In this document: positions 11,890 through 21,612 of the stretch, piece by piece
Numbering within the stretch: position 1 is the first letter of the stretch
Layout of the letters: each line of letters starts with the position of its first letter
Assembly: GCF_001649575.2 (NCBI RefSeq)
Contig: NC_051444.1
Location: 19,675,240 to 19,739,239 of the forward strand
Origin: Kryptolebias marmoratus
Taxonomy: Eukaryota; Chordata; Actinopteri; Cyprinodontiformes; Rivulidae
Direction of reading: 5' to 3'
Length of the DNA: 64,000 nucleotides
Made by a program: the position numbers and the translations under genes
The notes under the pieces: generated by a model
Seen by the model: only the letters and a program-made list of their open reading frames with translations
The model's database searches: none
What the model was told of the DNA's origin: nothing

Positions 11890-12320
11890 CCCTACCCATT
11901 TGTCTCTCCCGCTTTAGCCCACGTGTGCTTTGAGCAAAACAGTGAAGCCCAATGCACATCCAGCCGCACAATAGCAACATCCGCTCTTAACAAGATTACT
12001 CCAGCAGTCCCAGTTTGGCTGATGGGGCGCGTTTGGGAGCAGAGGCGCGGGGATAAGCCGCCTGCAGCCGCCTGCGGTATTTCACATACACTGGGATCTA
12101 TCCATGGGAGACGAGCTTCCTGGGGAGCTGAGCCAACCGTCAAACCCACGAGAGGCGCAGGAAGCAAGAATTTGGAGCTGCTTCTGCTGCTCATGCCCAC
12201 AACTGTGTCTGAATCAGGGGCCAATTAGCAGGTTTCAGATAATCATAAGCTTTAGATTTAAATAATTAGATTTGAATAATCATAACCTCATTTACAGCAA
12301 CTAATTCTTAGCCAGTGATT
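11890..12320. promoter_or_regulatory. Candidate conserved noncoding element, partly CpG-rich
   Basis: The left half (to about 12,200) is GC-rich with several CpGs. The right half has repeated AATTAG and TAAT cores (CCAATTAGCAGG near 12,220, and further cores to 12,300). Open frames of about 100 codons on both strands look like composition effects, with no recognisable domain. The segment lies in the cdh8 intron, about 7 kb downstream of the coding exon in the direction of transcription. Confidence 0.3.
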
Positions 12321-12605
12321 TGACAAGACAACAGTCCATATTCATGAGTGAACAGACTGTCCAACAACACTATGCTCAATTATCTTTTAAATTTAGACAT
12401 TGCTTTTTTTACAATCTGTTTGTGCATGGGTTGATGTTTGGTCTAAAAAATCAAGTCTTACTTAAATCTCTGATCAAGACAAAACCTGAGAAGTTTAAGT
12501 AAAATAAAGTTAAATACATTTGAGAAAACAAAGCACCGCAAGATGCAGATCACTTCTAGCAGAGTTCAGTGAGGCATGGAGTTGGCAAGTCTGATATTGT
12601 TCTAC

Positions 12606-12740
12606 ATCCATCCATCTATTTTCTTTACCCACTTTTCCTTCCCGGGTCGCTGGGAGCTGGTTGCAAGTCCATCACAGGACCACATAGGGACAAACAAGAT
12701 GAACAACCATTCACACGCTCACTCACATGTTGCACAATAT
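12606..12740 (-). repeat. Teleost LINE/SINE tail fragment, minus orientation, with 51-bp internal deletion
   Basis: It starts with a CCATCCATC tail and continues through CCGGGTCGCTGGGAGCTGG and GCAAGTCCATCACAGG to ACAAACAAGATGAACAACC. The same sequence occurs in the opposite orientation at 34,129-34,280. Compared with that copy, 51 bp are missing after GAGCTGGT. The ATGG-type tail marks the 3' end of a non-LTR element; the exact family was not determined. Confidence 0.75.
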
Positions 12741-12744
12741 TTTA

Positions 12745-12965
12745 GTGCCTTGAGTACGTATGTGTTGGGGACGACTCTCAACTACTACCATGCTAAAATG
12801 TAGCTCAGTATTTTTAAAACTGACTTAATTAGAGTCATTTTTTGTGTTTTCCAAGGACTGCTGTAGCAGCCATCTTAATCCAAAGATAACTTTCTGAGAG
12901 TTTCATTAAAATCGATCCACTGATTCATGAGATATTTCACTCAAATAAACAAATAAACACACACA
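12745..12965 (-). repeat. Copy of a dispersed family of about 300 bp, minus orientation
   Basis: It shares landmark words, reverse-complemented, with copies at 40.1-40.9, 47.2 and 48.0-48.5 kb: GAGAGTCGTCCCCAACACAT, then a stretch containing AAGATGGCTGC, then AACTCTCAGAAAGT, then TCATGAATCAGTGG. It directly abuts the tail fragment on its left. No coding capacity is seen. The family is unnamed here. Confidence 0.65.
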
Positions 12966-13049
12966 CAGACATAGGAAAAACACTTGGGATAAGGTGATAA
13001 CAAGAACAACACTCCACCTTTTTAAAACGAAAGAAGACATGACAACGCA

Positions 13050-13650
13050 GCAGCCAAACCTTCAAGGTGAACCACTTTAATTCCTATAAATTAGTAAGAG
13101 CAAAGTTCAAGGCAGAGAGCCAGATGATTTAACCGACTAAACGCTCCACAGCCACACAGCCAGCACAGGCCAAGCCCCGGCGAGCCACACAGAGCGAGGC
13201 AGGCGGGAACAGATGAGACGAGAGGGGGTGCAGTTAAGTGAGGGGCTGGGATGGAGATTTGGATTTAATGAGAGGCCGGGAATTCTCTCGTTTTCAGCTG
13301 GAAGAGTTGGGGCTCCACTGACCGACAAATGCCGACACAGGAGCGTGCTAATCGTGGCGACGTGGTCCAGGGTGAAAGCATAAAGGGGCCATTTGCTGTA
13401 AATTAGTAGTGATGTAGAAGCACCCCCTCTCCCACTGTACGACACGAATTAAATCGTGCAGAGCCACAGATGTGACTGATAGCAGCAAGCTTGTTATTTT
13501 GCCCAGGGACTCTGAAGCCGTGTGAATTGATGTGCTTTCCTGTTAAATTATTATTGCAGCTGATGCATGTACACAGGAGAGCAGGCAGGGAGACACGCGT
13601 CATGTGCCTGCTCGTGATACACTGAGCTGAAACATGATTTCAGCTCCCCT
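13050..13650. promoter_or_regulatory. Candidate conserved noncoding element with perfect hairpin
   Basis: GC-balanced unique sequence with CpGs, a Lys/Arg-poor frame without domain similarity, and a perfect inverted repeat GAGCTGAAA/TTTCAGCTC at 13,624-13,646 with a 5-nt spacer. Read as intronic regulatory sequence of cdh8; this is inference. Confidence 0.28.
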
Positions 13651-14689
13651 ATGAAACGTACACAGGGAGAAAATGCACTATGCAATTTAATGCTCAGCAG
13701 TCACACTATGTAGGTGCATGGGAGAGAAACACATGAGCTTCATGCTTAAAAGTGTGGGAGGGATTACAAAGACAGGCAGGGGAAACAAATGAGAGATATT
13801 CCAAACATGACATTTGCCAAAGGTAAAAACACTTCAGCACGTCCACTAAATCATCAAAAGGCATGCTGGTTAAAATAATAAAAACACTTTAAAATCACAT
13901 TTAGGACACAAGCAATATCAGTATAAAGGAGGAGTAATAATGCCAGGGACGATAAGGTCACCTGTAAATTTGAAGCGCCACAGAGTTCAACCTGCCCAGC
14001 TGCACATACCCTGCAGTTTGGAGGGAAGTCTTTCATAAATATGACAACCTCTGCAAATGTTTGTGGAGATACGCCCACAATAAAGCTTTACGGACGCTTT
14101 TGTATTCTCTGCCGCACACCTCGCAGTCTAAATATACTCCCACCTGAGCCTGTGTCCGCTCATCTCATCTCAGTCTGCCCAGTGGAGTGCTGTATGACAC
14201 GCATGTGCACACACATTTACGCTGCTTGTTGATGGGAAGCAGGACGACAACACAAAGGACGCAGACGACCTGTCAAGCTCTTCAAGGGCAGCGCTAATGT
14301 GATCCCACAGCTCTATCAGAGCCCAGTGTTTTATTACAGAGCGGGAGGGACGGACACGCAGAGAGATTGGAAACGAGCGAGGAGACTGTGACCATGGTCC
14401 ATTGATATAATGGCCCCGCTGGCATTAGTGATATACTATACAGGTGGGCCTCGGGGAGAGAGGCAAGCACAGTAAGTGAGTCTGAGAGGGCGAAAGAAGC
14501 GGTACACAGAGAGATGTTTGCTTTTTTTTTTTTTTTCTAAATTGCACATGAGATGGTGATCTGAGAGACAGAGGAGCCCGCTGCTAGACTGCAGCTCAAT
14601 ACAGATTTGTGTGGTGCTGCTTGAAGAGAGATTATAGAGCTGTATTCCTGGAGCTGCTGTGGGTGTGAGAAAGCAAACGGAGTAAAGTC

Positions 14690-14960
14690 CAACAAACACT
14701 GACGGGGCTTTCCGTTTCTGGATTTAATAACAGCTTTTGATTCAACCCTCTCACTGTGGCACTGCAACCTGTGTCTAATTTGGGCTGGATTTGAGAATGT
14801 ATTATATTGGAGCCAATGCTTATAATTTACGCGTCATAATGGCTATCAATCACTGGCAATAATTCGGCTAATATTCTCATTACCTCCCACTCCTCATCCA
14901 TCAATCAAAGGCAGAGCCAGCTCAGCTGTGGGACTAAATGTAGATAAAAGGCGGGGGGGT
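14690..14960. promoter_or_regulatory. Strong candidate enhancer (homeodomain-rich)
   Basis: It contains GCTTATAATTTACGCGTCAT, GGCTATCAATCACTGG, AATAATTCGGCTAATATTCT and TCCATCAATCAAAGG within about 100 bp. These are clustered TAAT, ATCAATCA (PBX/HOX-like) and CAAAG (TCF/SOX-like) cores. There are no repeats, homopolymers or long frame. This is among the most CNE-like sequences in the window. Confidence 0.42.
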
Positions 14961-16169
14961 TCAGCATCCATTGCAGACAAAATCTGTGGCAAAAATCGAA
15001 GAGACAGATCAATCTTTGATCTGTTGTACCCTGGCTTCATGCAGGACTGAGGGGTCTCAGGCTGAGTTCGGGGCCTGGTGTTGCCTCAGACCTGCCAAAC
15101 GCTTGGAAAGATTTTAACAATGTCACTGCACCACACCTCATAAGCCCCAGGGGCAAGCTTACTGAGGCTCAAGAGTCACTCTCTCCATAATCACCCCGTC
15201 ACAGCCAGAAAGAAAAGGAGAGTGGAGGTGGAGGACAGAGACACAAAGCAGCTGATGTCCCACAATTTGTACTAATAATTAATAATAATAATAATAATCC
15301 AGGGGAAGAAAAAATTCAAATGAAGGGGAACTATCTCAGAGAAAGATTAAAGCACAACCAAGGTGGTAAACAGAACAAAAAAAAATGCAATTAAAACTCA
15401 GGAATGAAAATGTCACTTTACAAGACACAATCCAATAAATACATACACATACAAGAGGGCCACCTGCTTTTACAACACACTGAAACAAATAAATTTCTCT
15501 GAGATCTTTTATTTGTTTCACCTGAATGCATGACGTAAAAAAAATAAAAAGAAAAAAAAGAAAATAACAAGACTGAGCCATTTCAAAGAAGTCTACACTC
15601 GAAGTGGCTCTTCAGTTTGTGGAAGGAGTGCAGCCAAAATAATATAAACACCAGCAGACTTCCATTATAACACCAATCTGATGCTACTCTCTCCCCTCAT
15701 GTTGCGAATCCTCTCAAACATCTTGTTAAAAAGGATAAAGCTCATGTTTCCCTCCTTAAGAACCTATATGAGGAAAGACAAAGCCGTTTTTTTTCTCTTT
15801 ACAGACACATCCGTTTTCTTTGCAGAATCAGTAATCAAAGCATTTTTTTTTCCTTTTCTGTATCACTGTCAGTGCTTGCAATCTTGCACTTCAGTCTGAA
15901 ATGATGAATATTAATGGTTGATTACTGATTCTCTTTGTGCAAAAACACACACAATGCTGTGGTTGATAAAAGTATTGGACAATGGGAAAAAGGATCAGTC
16001 AGTTTAGTGCATCTTCACTGCATTTCAGGCACCGGAATCCATCATTAGTAATCCAAGCAGAGCAAATGTTAAATGATCTGAGGAAAAGGGCTGTAGAGAA
16101 GTCATGTCTAAGACTGTTAGAAGCTGCCATCAATCTGCCTCACACTACAAAAGAAAACGCATCCTGATC

Positions 16170-16720
16170 TCGCTTTGGTGCAAACGCAGCAATTTGTTCG
16201 CTGTTTGCCTTTTGTTCAAACATGGTGTTTTGTCTTTAATGGCCTGCTGTAATTGAGTTGCTTCGTTGTATGTTTTAATAATTGAGGCGGATTTGACTGG
16301 AAAGGCAAAACGATGGAGAAATGTGGGCTGGTTGGTTTGGATGAGCCTTAGACCGAATGGAGGTAAATTGGGAGCTGCTTTTGGTTCCATTGGTCTGTTT
16401 GGATCTTAGATATTTAGCATTTTGAGCAGCCGTGTGTTCTTGCACTCTGTCTATAGGGACTGTTAAAGTCTATCCACTTTTTACACCTTTTGCCTATTCC
16501 TGCTCTTAATGATGGGATATTTCTGAAGCAGCCTTGGCTCGTGATGAGTAATCCTAAAATCCCTTCCAACTCTGTGTTCATTTTAAGCTACAGCCGAGCA
16601 ACAAGCTTTCACAGCTGTCTCCCCTGCTCCACTTTAACAGGTACCGCGTGTCTGCCTTGGCCGCCGCCAACAGGACTGAAGGGGGCTGACGAGCACGTCG
16701 CTTACTGAATCACAATGTCA
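16170..16720. promoter_or_regulatory. Two adjacent candidate conserved noncoding elements
   Basis: The first part (16,170-16,400) has TTTTAATAATTGAGG and TGTAATTGAG. The second (16,490-16,720) has GATGAGTAATCCTAAAATCC, which contains an OTX-type TAATCC core, and ends in a CpG-bearing stretch near 16,650-16,700. Both are non-repetitive and noncoding. Assignment by appearance only. Confidence 0.3.
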
Positions 16721-17759
16721 AGAAATGGGATGCTGGAGAAGAAAAGCAAAGGGGGAGAGAGGGGTGTCATGCTTTGTGGCCCTCCTTCTCACTCTTACTC
16801 TCCTTCCTCTGTTTTCTTGCCGTTATGCTAATAGCCTGAGCTGGAAGAAAACATAGCAGATGACACAGTTAAAAAAAAATCAGTGATACAGTCTCTTTCA
16901 CAAACTCTTATTCCCATACTTATTGGTGTAGATGAGGGTAGTCCAGTCGCAGGCAAAGATTAGGGATGAGAGTGGGTGAGTGGGGGGTGGGGGGTAATTA
17001 TAGCTCAGAGTGCAGCAGCAATAAACAAACTACAGCATGGAAGGAGTCCAATCCTGGCCTGGACTTCCTCGATAATCGGCTACCTCAGACTCAGGCAGCC
17101 TCACACACTGCAGAGTAAATTGTGCACAACACACACAGAGAGCTGTGTGACCCATTTGAATCACACCTCCCACCCATTTGATTCATCTTTTAATTAAGCG
17201 TGAGAAACGCTGAGAAAAAGGGGGAAGCAAAGGAGATTGGGGGTACAGAGACGGGGGAGAGAGATTTATAGTCTTGAACCGATGTGGTGCCATCTTGCTC
17301 TAACTTATCTTGGTTCTGCCAGCCATACTCATGAGCACTTAACCTTGCAGTGAACGCAACCCATCATCACCGCTTTGCAAAAAGCTAGATTTGCCCCACT
17401 ACACCGCACCCAATCCTTACACTGTCCTTTATTGGGAAGGTGCTTGTACCTGTGACTAACCACATCCAAGAGTCAGGTTTCCAGGCCTTGGCGGATGACA
17501 TTCTTCATCATCTGGACTATAATGTTTCCAAATTGCTGCAGACGACTTCCAGAACATTTTAGTTTCTGACCAAAGATAAAAAGTGACCAAAACAAGAGTT
17601 TAACATTGATAACACAGTTGTGTTAATCACATATCTGTCTTCAAATGTTGCTTTCATATATACCCTCCCCACCCAAATAAGAGGAAATACGATTATGTAA
17701 CCATTATGTCTAGTCTTTGATGCTCTGTAACTCACAGCTGCGATACAGGCCACTCACAT

Positions 17760-17960
17760 TCCAAGCTCACGTGTGGATGCCGTGGTCCCCGCGAGTGTTT
17801 GTTTCTGTCAGCATCCTAATGAGCAGCCATTGTAGAATCCTGCAGAGGCTGCCTAAATGACTCGTCTGAAAAATTAATGCATCACTTAACAGCATTTTTG
17901 TGTTTGTACGGTATTCAGGAAACACAGGTGCAAATCCCGCTTGGTGGCAAAATGTTTAAT
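17760..17960. promoter_or_regulatory. Candidate conserved noncoding element
   Basis: Unique sequence with AAAAATTAATGCATCACTTAA and TGTTTAATTGATGCAGCC, giving repeated TTAAT/ATTGATGCA cores. Located about 1 kb from the coding exon on the intron side. Confidence 0.3.
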
Positions 17961-18559
17961 TGATGCAGCCATGTGACAATGTTCTGAAAAAAGAAGAAGT
18001 AGGTGGAAAGTTTCGAGTATTTACCTGAGCAATCAGTGGCTTATTATTTAGGTTAAACAGAAACAGAGGCAACCCTGCAAGCTGCCATGTGTGAGAAGTT
18101 AAAAAAAAAATTTTCAGTGCTACTGAAAACAGAATATCAGGCAATTATCCAGTATTAGATGCTGGTAAACTGTTTGCAAAAGCTATTACCAAACAAGATC
18201 AAATAATATGGTTGATATGCTGTGTTCCGGCTCCTGCCAGAGTGGCTGGATGATACAGTAAGGTAGGGAAGTGAGTGTGGCTGCCAGGCTGACTCTCCCC
18301 AGGTGAATACCAGCAATGAGCTGAGAACAAGCTGCTTTGGCCAGACCGGCCAGCAGCCTTCCACTCCCCCCAGAAAGATGCCTGACTCTTCCACACGGGC
18401 CAAGGAGCAGGTGGCCCCGAGCCGCAGGATGAGCCTGCAGCTCTGCAGTGGAAAATCTAACCCGGCGTACCTGTTTTATGTGTGCCAGGCTCAGTCTGCA
18501 CAAAATAAAATGTTTTCTCCTCAACCTGGTGTTCTTTCTGAAGAAAAATTTTAAAATCC

Positions 18560-18840
18560 GAACGAAAATTCAGTTTGTTTTAAGGGTGTCCAAAGACAAA
18601 TATTAAAATAATGCCACTTTTTTTTTTCAATGAGAGTTTAATTATTTCTGTATGTATTTTCATACCCCCACCGAACCCCCACCCCCCTTCCTTCCAGGCC
18701 TTCGTCCCAATGTCTCTGTTTCCCCTTGACAACCAAAAACCCTCCCAGTGCCCATGGGAAGAACAAAAAATAAATAAAAAATTAAAATGGAGGGAGCATT
18801 CAGATGGCCGAATTAATGTTTGCACACGATAAGCGAGCTT
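18560..18840. promoter_or_regulatory. AT-rich intronic segment next to the first coding exon
   Basis: It lies within 300 bp of the cdh8 donor. It has ATTAAAATAATGCCAC at the left and GCCGAATTAATGTTTGCAC at the right, around a CCACC-rich pyrimidine stretch. Conserved flanks are common beside first coding exons of cadherins; here that is only suggested. Confidence 0.25.
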
Positions 18841-18869
18841 AATATAATGCTGACAATCACAACACTCAC

Positions 18870-19251
18870 CCTGCCAACCAGAATTGGATCGGGTCCAGAA
18901 AATTCCTCCAACACAAACATTTGATTCCAAACCCATCCTCTCTTGGCGCGGCTCAGTAATCTTTGTCCTTCGCCAAGACCACTTGCCGCCGCCGCGGGCC
19001 CACCGGTTTGTGTACTTCTGGACTGGCCTGTGATAGGAGTCATGGAGACGGAGGGAACACAAGTAATCCACACCAGCAGCAAGGACATCCACAGATCCAC
19101 CAGCATCTCCTCGGACCTCTTTGTCATCCTGTTGTTGTGTTTTTTTGCTTGTTTATTTTGCTTTGTTTGTTGGTTTTATTGGACTCTTCTTTTTAATCTC
19201 CGCCTCTTGTACCACCCCCTCCCCTCCTCCTCTTCAGATCAACAGCTCCTT
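18870..19251 (-). CDS. cdh8: cadherin-8, first coding exon (signal peptide, propeptide, start of EC1)
   Basis: The coding part, 19,127-18,870, is 86 codons. It has a hydrophobic signal peptide (LWMSLLLVWITCV at 12-24), a short propeptide, a furin site RAKR (60-63) and a mature start GWVW, whose Trp2 and Trp4 are the strand-swap residues of type II cadherins. WNQMFVLEEFSGPDPILVGR (67-86) and the N-terminal EEMLVDLW match vertebrate cadherin-8; the methionine in WNQMF sets it apart from most paralogues. The exon ends in phase 0 at GTGAGT (18,869-18,864), as expected for the EC1 split. The ATG at 19,127 has A at -3; a second in-frame Met is codon 8. A good acceptor (pyrimidine tract ending TATCTAAG) puts the exon start near 19,251, giving about 124 nt of A-rich 5' UTR. 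Cadherin-8 is a single-pass neuronal adhesion protein that mediates calcium-dependent homophilic contact. The remaining exons lie beyond the left edge. Confidence 0.95.
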
Positions 19252-20540
19252 CTTAGATAACAAGAAAAGGTTACTTGTGTCCTCTTTGAACGGCGGAGCC
19301 TGCATTCATGGTGTGATAAAGGTCACTTGCATGGCTTGGCATGCCTCCATAGCAGTTGGTGAAGGGGGGGGTGGGAGGCTCGCAGCGCAGCATCCATTTG
19401 GCGTTACTCCGAGGGGGAGACCTAAAAGGAAGCAATCGCAGTTTGTTAGTTGTCTCTTAGACTTCTGAGAAGTCCTCAGGGCCTATGGGAAGTAGAGCCA
19501 AAGAAACATTTGAACAAGTCAGATGTGACAGACAGAAGAAAAAATAAACTGCAGGACATTCTTATTTTAAAACTGGAAGTCAACATGTCAGTCTTAATAT
19601 TTATTTATTTATTTTACAAATGATCTCTCTGTGCCTGCCTCAACCCTCTTTATCCCAATCTTGTTTCCACATGATCCTGCTCCAGCCGAGCAACAAATGC
19701 ACTCCAAGGCTGTATCAGATTGCTTCCCTGTAATCTGATGTTTGGGGGGAGATTATTTCAATGAGATTTTTTTTTTTGAGGAAATCACATGTTCCTTTGA
19801 GATTAATGCAATGACAATGAGCGTCAGGTTGTCGCAGACAGATTCCTTCTCATGCAGATGTGGCTGCAGGTTTAAGCAGAGAGGGGATGGCTGCAGGTGA
19901 GTCAACAAGGCTGCAGCTCACTGATATCAAAGTCACCCAGATGAGATCAGAAGGTAGACTGAGAGGCATGTTTACTTACTCAATCAGATACAGAATATTA
20001 CACTGGAACTGTTTCTTTTGATAACCATGGTCACTAAATTTCTGTTTGTTTTTGATTATAATTTTTTTCTACACAGAAAATCTGTAATAAAACAAATAAT
20101 TAGGGCAGAGGAACAGATGATAAAAAGGGTTTATATTGATGTTAATTTTATCCTTTGATCTACAACATTTCAAGTGAGAAGGAAGTGGTAAAGCTGCTCT
20201 GTTGGATTTGCAGTTTGCAGACACAAAGGCTCGGCTCAGAGTTGTGATGCAGGTGGGCATGATCTCACTGCGCCCAGCGCCTGGCTTTCAGCACAGTCAC
20301 ACTCACTTCTGCTAACTTTTCCCCTTCACCTTTTACACACATCATTTCCTCATGAACTGCTCGAATTATTGCTACTGTATATCTACAAGTAAGATATAAG
20401 CCGTGAAGTATCCACACCTAAGGCTCAGAGCAAAAACATAAAAGAAACTAAAAGATGAAGGTTCATAAAGAAAAAAAACCCGAAAGGGTAAGGGGGATGT
20501 AAAAAGATGTACACTTTCTATTCAATATAAACCTGAAATG
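19252..20540 (-). other. cdh8 first intron (predicted), left part
   Basis: Between the predicted acceptor at 19,252 and the CpG-rich block. It holds a G-rich spot near 19,360-19,380, A/T runs and a T10 near 19,770. No exon or known repeat was recognised. A patch at 19,790-19,930 is GC-balanced and could be regulatory. Confidence 0.4.
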
Positions 20541-21184
20541 TTGTCTGATCGGTTTAACTCACTTTGTGAGTTAACTGGTGAGCACTCGTTTCGTGAGAAG
20601 CCGTTTCAGCACCACGGGTGCAGGAACAGCTCCCCCCGGTCCTCGCAGCTCAGGCTGCGGAAGAACTGTCCAAGGTACAAGCGTGGAAAAAGGGTTCCAA
20701 TTTTTAGGAACCGAATTGGCAAAAACCCTGTAACTTTTATTCTTTCTAATGCTTTTAACACTTCCTACTTCCACCACATTCGCTTTGTCTGAAGTTTCCC
20801 CCCCTTATTAAGCAGCCAGTTTTTCCAGTCCATTTTTTTGCGCATCAGCTGTGTAGCGGGAGCGCACGAGCAGTTCGATATAACGGGTTTGAAGCAGACA
20901 GCCTCTGTCAGTGAGGAGCAGAAAATAAAAGGTAAGCCCAAGTTGCAGACCTTTCTGCAGACTTGCTCAGTGTCAGTCCGCTCCTGGAGCTGCTGTGCAG
21001 GACAAAACCTCACAGAGGAGCCGTGGATGCAGGAGGATGGGATGTCTAGTTGTACCCCCCCCCCCTCGCCTTCCATGTCGTACTGTCAGCAGCAGCCCCC
21101 CGTCTCTGATGTGATTTTATTTAATGGCATGTACTTACTCGGATCCTTTCCCGCTTCTGCATTGTTCAGTCGTTTGTCTCTCAC
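20541..21184 (-). promoter_or_regulatory. CpG-bearing part of cdh8 intron 1, with RE1-like and hairpin sequences
   Basis: GC- and CpG-enriched compared with its surroundings. It contains a small perfect hairpin (TTAACTCAC, TTT, GTGAGTTAA at 20,554-20,574), a second stem GGTTCC/GGAACC at 20,693-20,712, an RE1-like pair of half-sites at 20,605-20,633 and a C11 run at 21,055-21,065. On the plus strand there are donor-like sequences (AAGGTACAAG near 20,674 and AAAGGTAAGC near 20,931), so a divergent noncoding transcript is possible but unproven. Confidence 0.4.
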
Positions 21185-21350
21185 CCCGTTAAAAATACGC
21201 CAAAAACTCCTCCATGGGGCTCTCGTTCGGAAGACGGAAAAAGGTGCAAAAATTCGGGTCTAAACAAAATCCGTCCTGCAGTTTTGTCAGTGCGGAGTGA
21301 CAGACAGACAGTGGTTAGGCTCACAGGAGCTCCGACAGGCTCGCTGGCCG
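21185..21350 (-). other. cdh8: Predicted noncoding exon 1 of cdh8
   Basis: On the minus strand a donor ACGGG|GTGAGA ends the candidate exon at 21,185. The start is placed near 21,350, about 75 bp downstream of a sense CCAAT box (21,422-21,426). The segment contains a 9-codon upstream frame (21,215-21,189 including stop). Vertebrate type II cadherins usually have a noncoding first exon a little upstream of the ATG exon, which fits. There is no transcript evidence, and the start is approximate. Confidence 0.4.
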
Positions 21351-21500
21351 ACTGGAAAAGTGAGGAGGAGATTGAGGAGAGAGCTGCGCGCCGGAGAAAA
21401 GAGCCTCCCTCCGCTGCGCTCATTGGGCTGATGAGGAGTCGGGTCAACAGGCGCGCAAATGAGCGCGTGGCGCGGACACGCAGGAAGGTTATAATCTCAT
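21351..21500 (-). promoter_or_regulatory. Candidate cdh8 core promoter (CpG-rich, CCAAT)
   Basis: This is the densest CpG stretch in the window: roughly two dozen CpGs by eye from 21,185 to 21,485, in an otherwise CpG-poor sequence. It includes GCGCGC and GGCGCGG runs and a CCAAT box in sense orientation (AGCCCAATGAGCGC, plus-strand 21,418-21,431). No convincing TATA box lies in the right place. The position, about 2 kb upstream of the ATG exon, fits the cdh8 promoter. Confidence 0.5.
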
Positions 21501-21604
21501 CCCATACAGCTGGCAAAATGTTCTCAGCATGTATAGTTATAAAAATACAATTATTTTAAGACTTTTTTTTCCCTTCTTTAGTTGCAGCATGGAAATACCC
21601 CCCC

Positions 21605-21612
21605 AACACACA

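Larger units (their letters stand above)
10925..18560. promoter_or_regulatory. GC-richer cdh8 intron dense in enhancer-like segments
   Basis: This part of the intron is visibly less AT-rich and less repetitive than the flanks, and holds many runs of unique, balanced sequence with clustered TAAT and ATTA homeodomain cores, as in conserved noncoding elements. The clearest segments are listed separately. The stretches between them (11,050-11,630, 13,650-14,690, 14,960-16,170, 16,720-17,760 and 17,960-18,560) hold no recognisable exon, only short A/T runs, an AAT microsatellite near 15,281-15,298 and a G-rich spot at 16,982-16,994. Conservation is inferred from appearance, not measured. Confidence 0.35.

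Noticed and set aside
11892..12228. Overlapping frames of 101-110 codons on both strands
   Set aside because: GC-rich composition lowers stop frequency; no recognisable domain and no splice context.
5693..18860. Second coding exon of cdh8 (EC1 continuation) searched on the minus strand
   Set aside because: No DINDN-like, LDREE-like or related cadherin signature was found by eye; it probably lies beyond the left edge.
18580..19092. 170-codon minus-strand frame overlapping the cadherin exon
   Set aside because: It is out of frame with the recognisable cadherin-8 peptide, and the composition follows from the same DNA.
18943..19468. Plus-strand frames of about 75-115 codons opposite the cadherin exon
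   Set aside because: Antisense shadows of the exon and its pyrimidine-rich flank; no domain.
20838..21263. 141-codon plus-strand frame in the CpG block
   Set aside because: No domain; it overlaps the predicted promoter and exon 1 on the other strand, and GC-rich composition explains it.
21538..21545. TATAAAAA box on the plus strand
   Set aside because: It lies outside the CpG-rich block, with a CA array directly downstream and no supporting exon; a chance match is likely.
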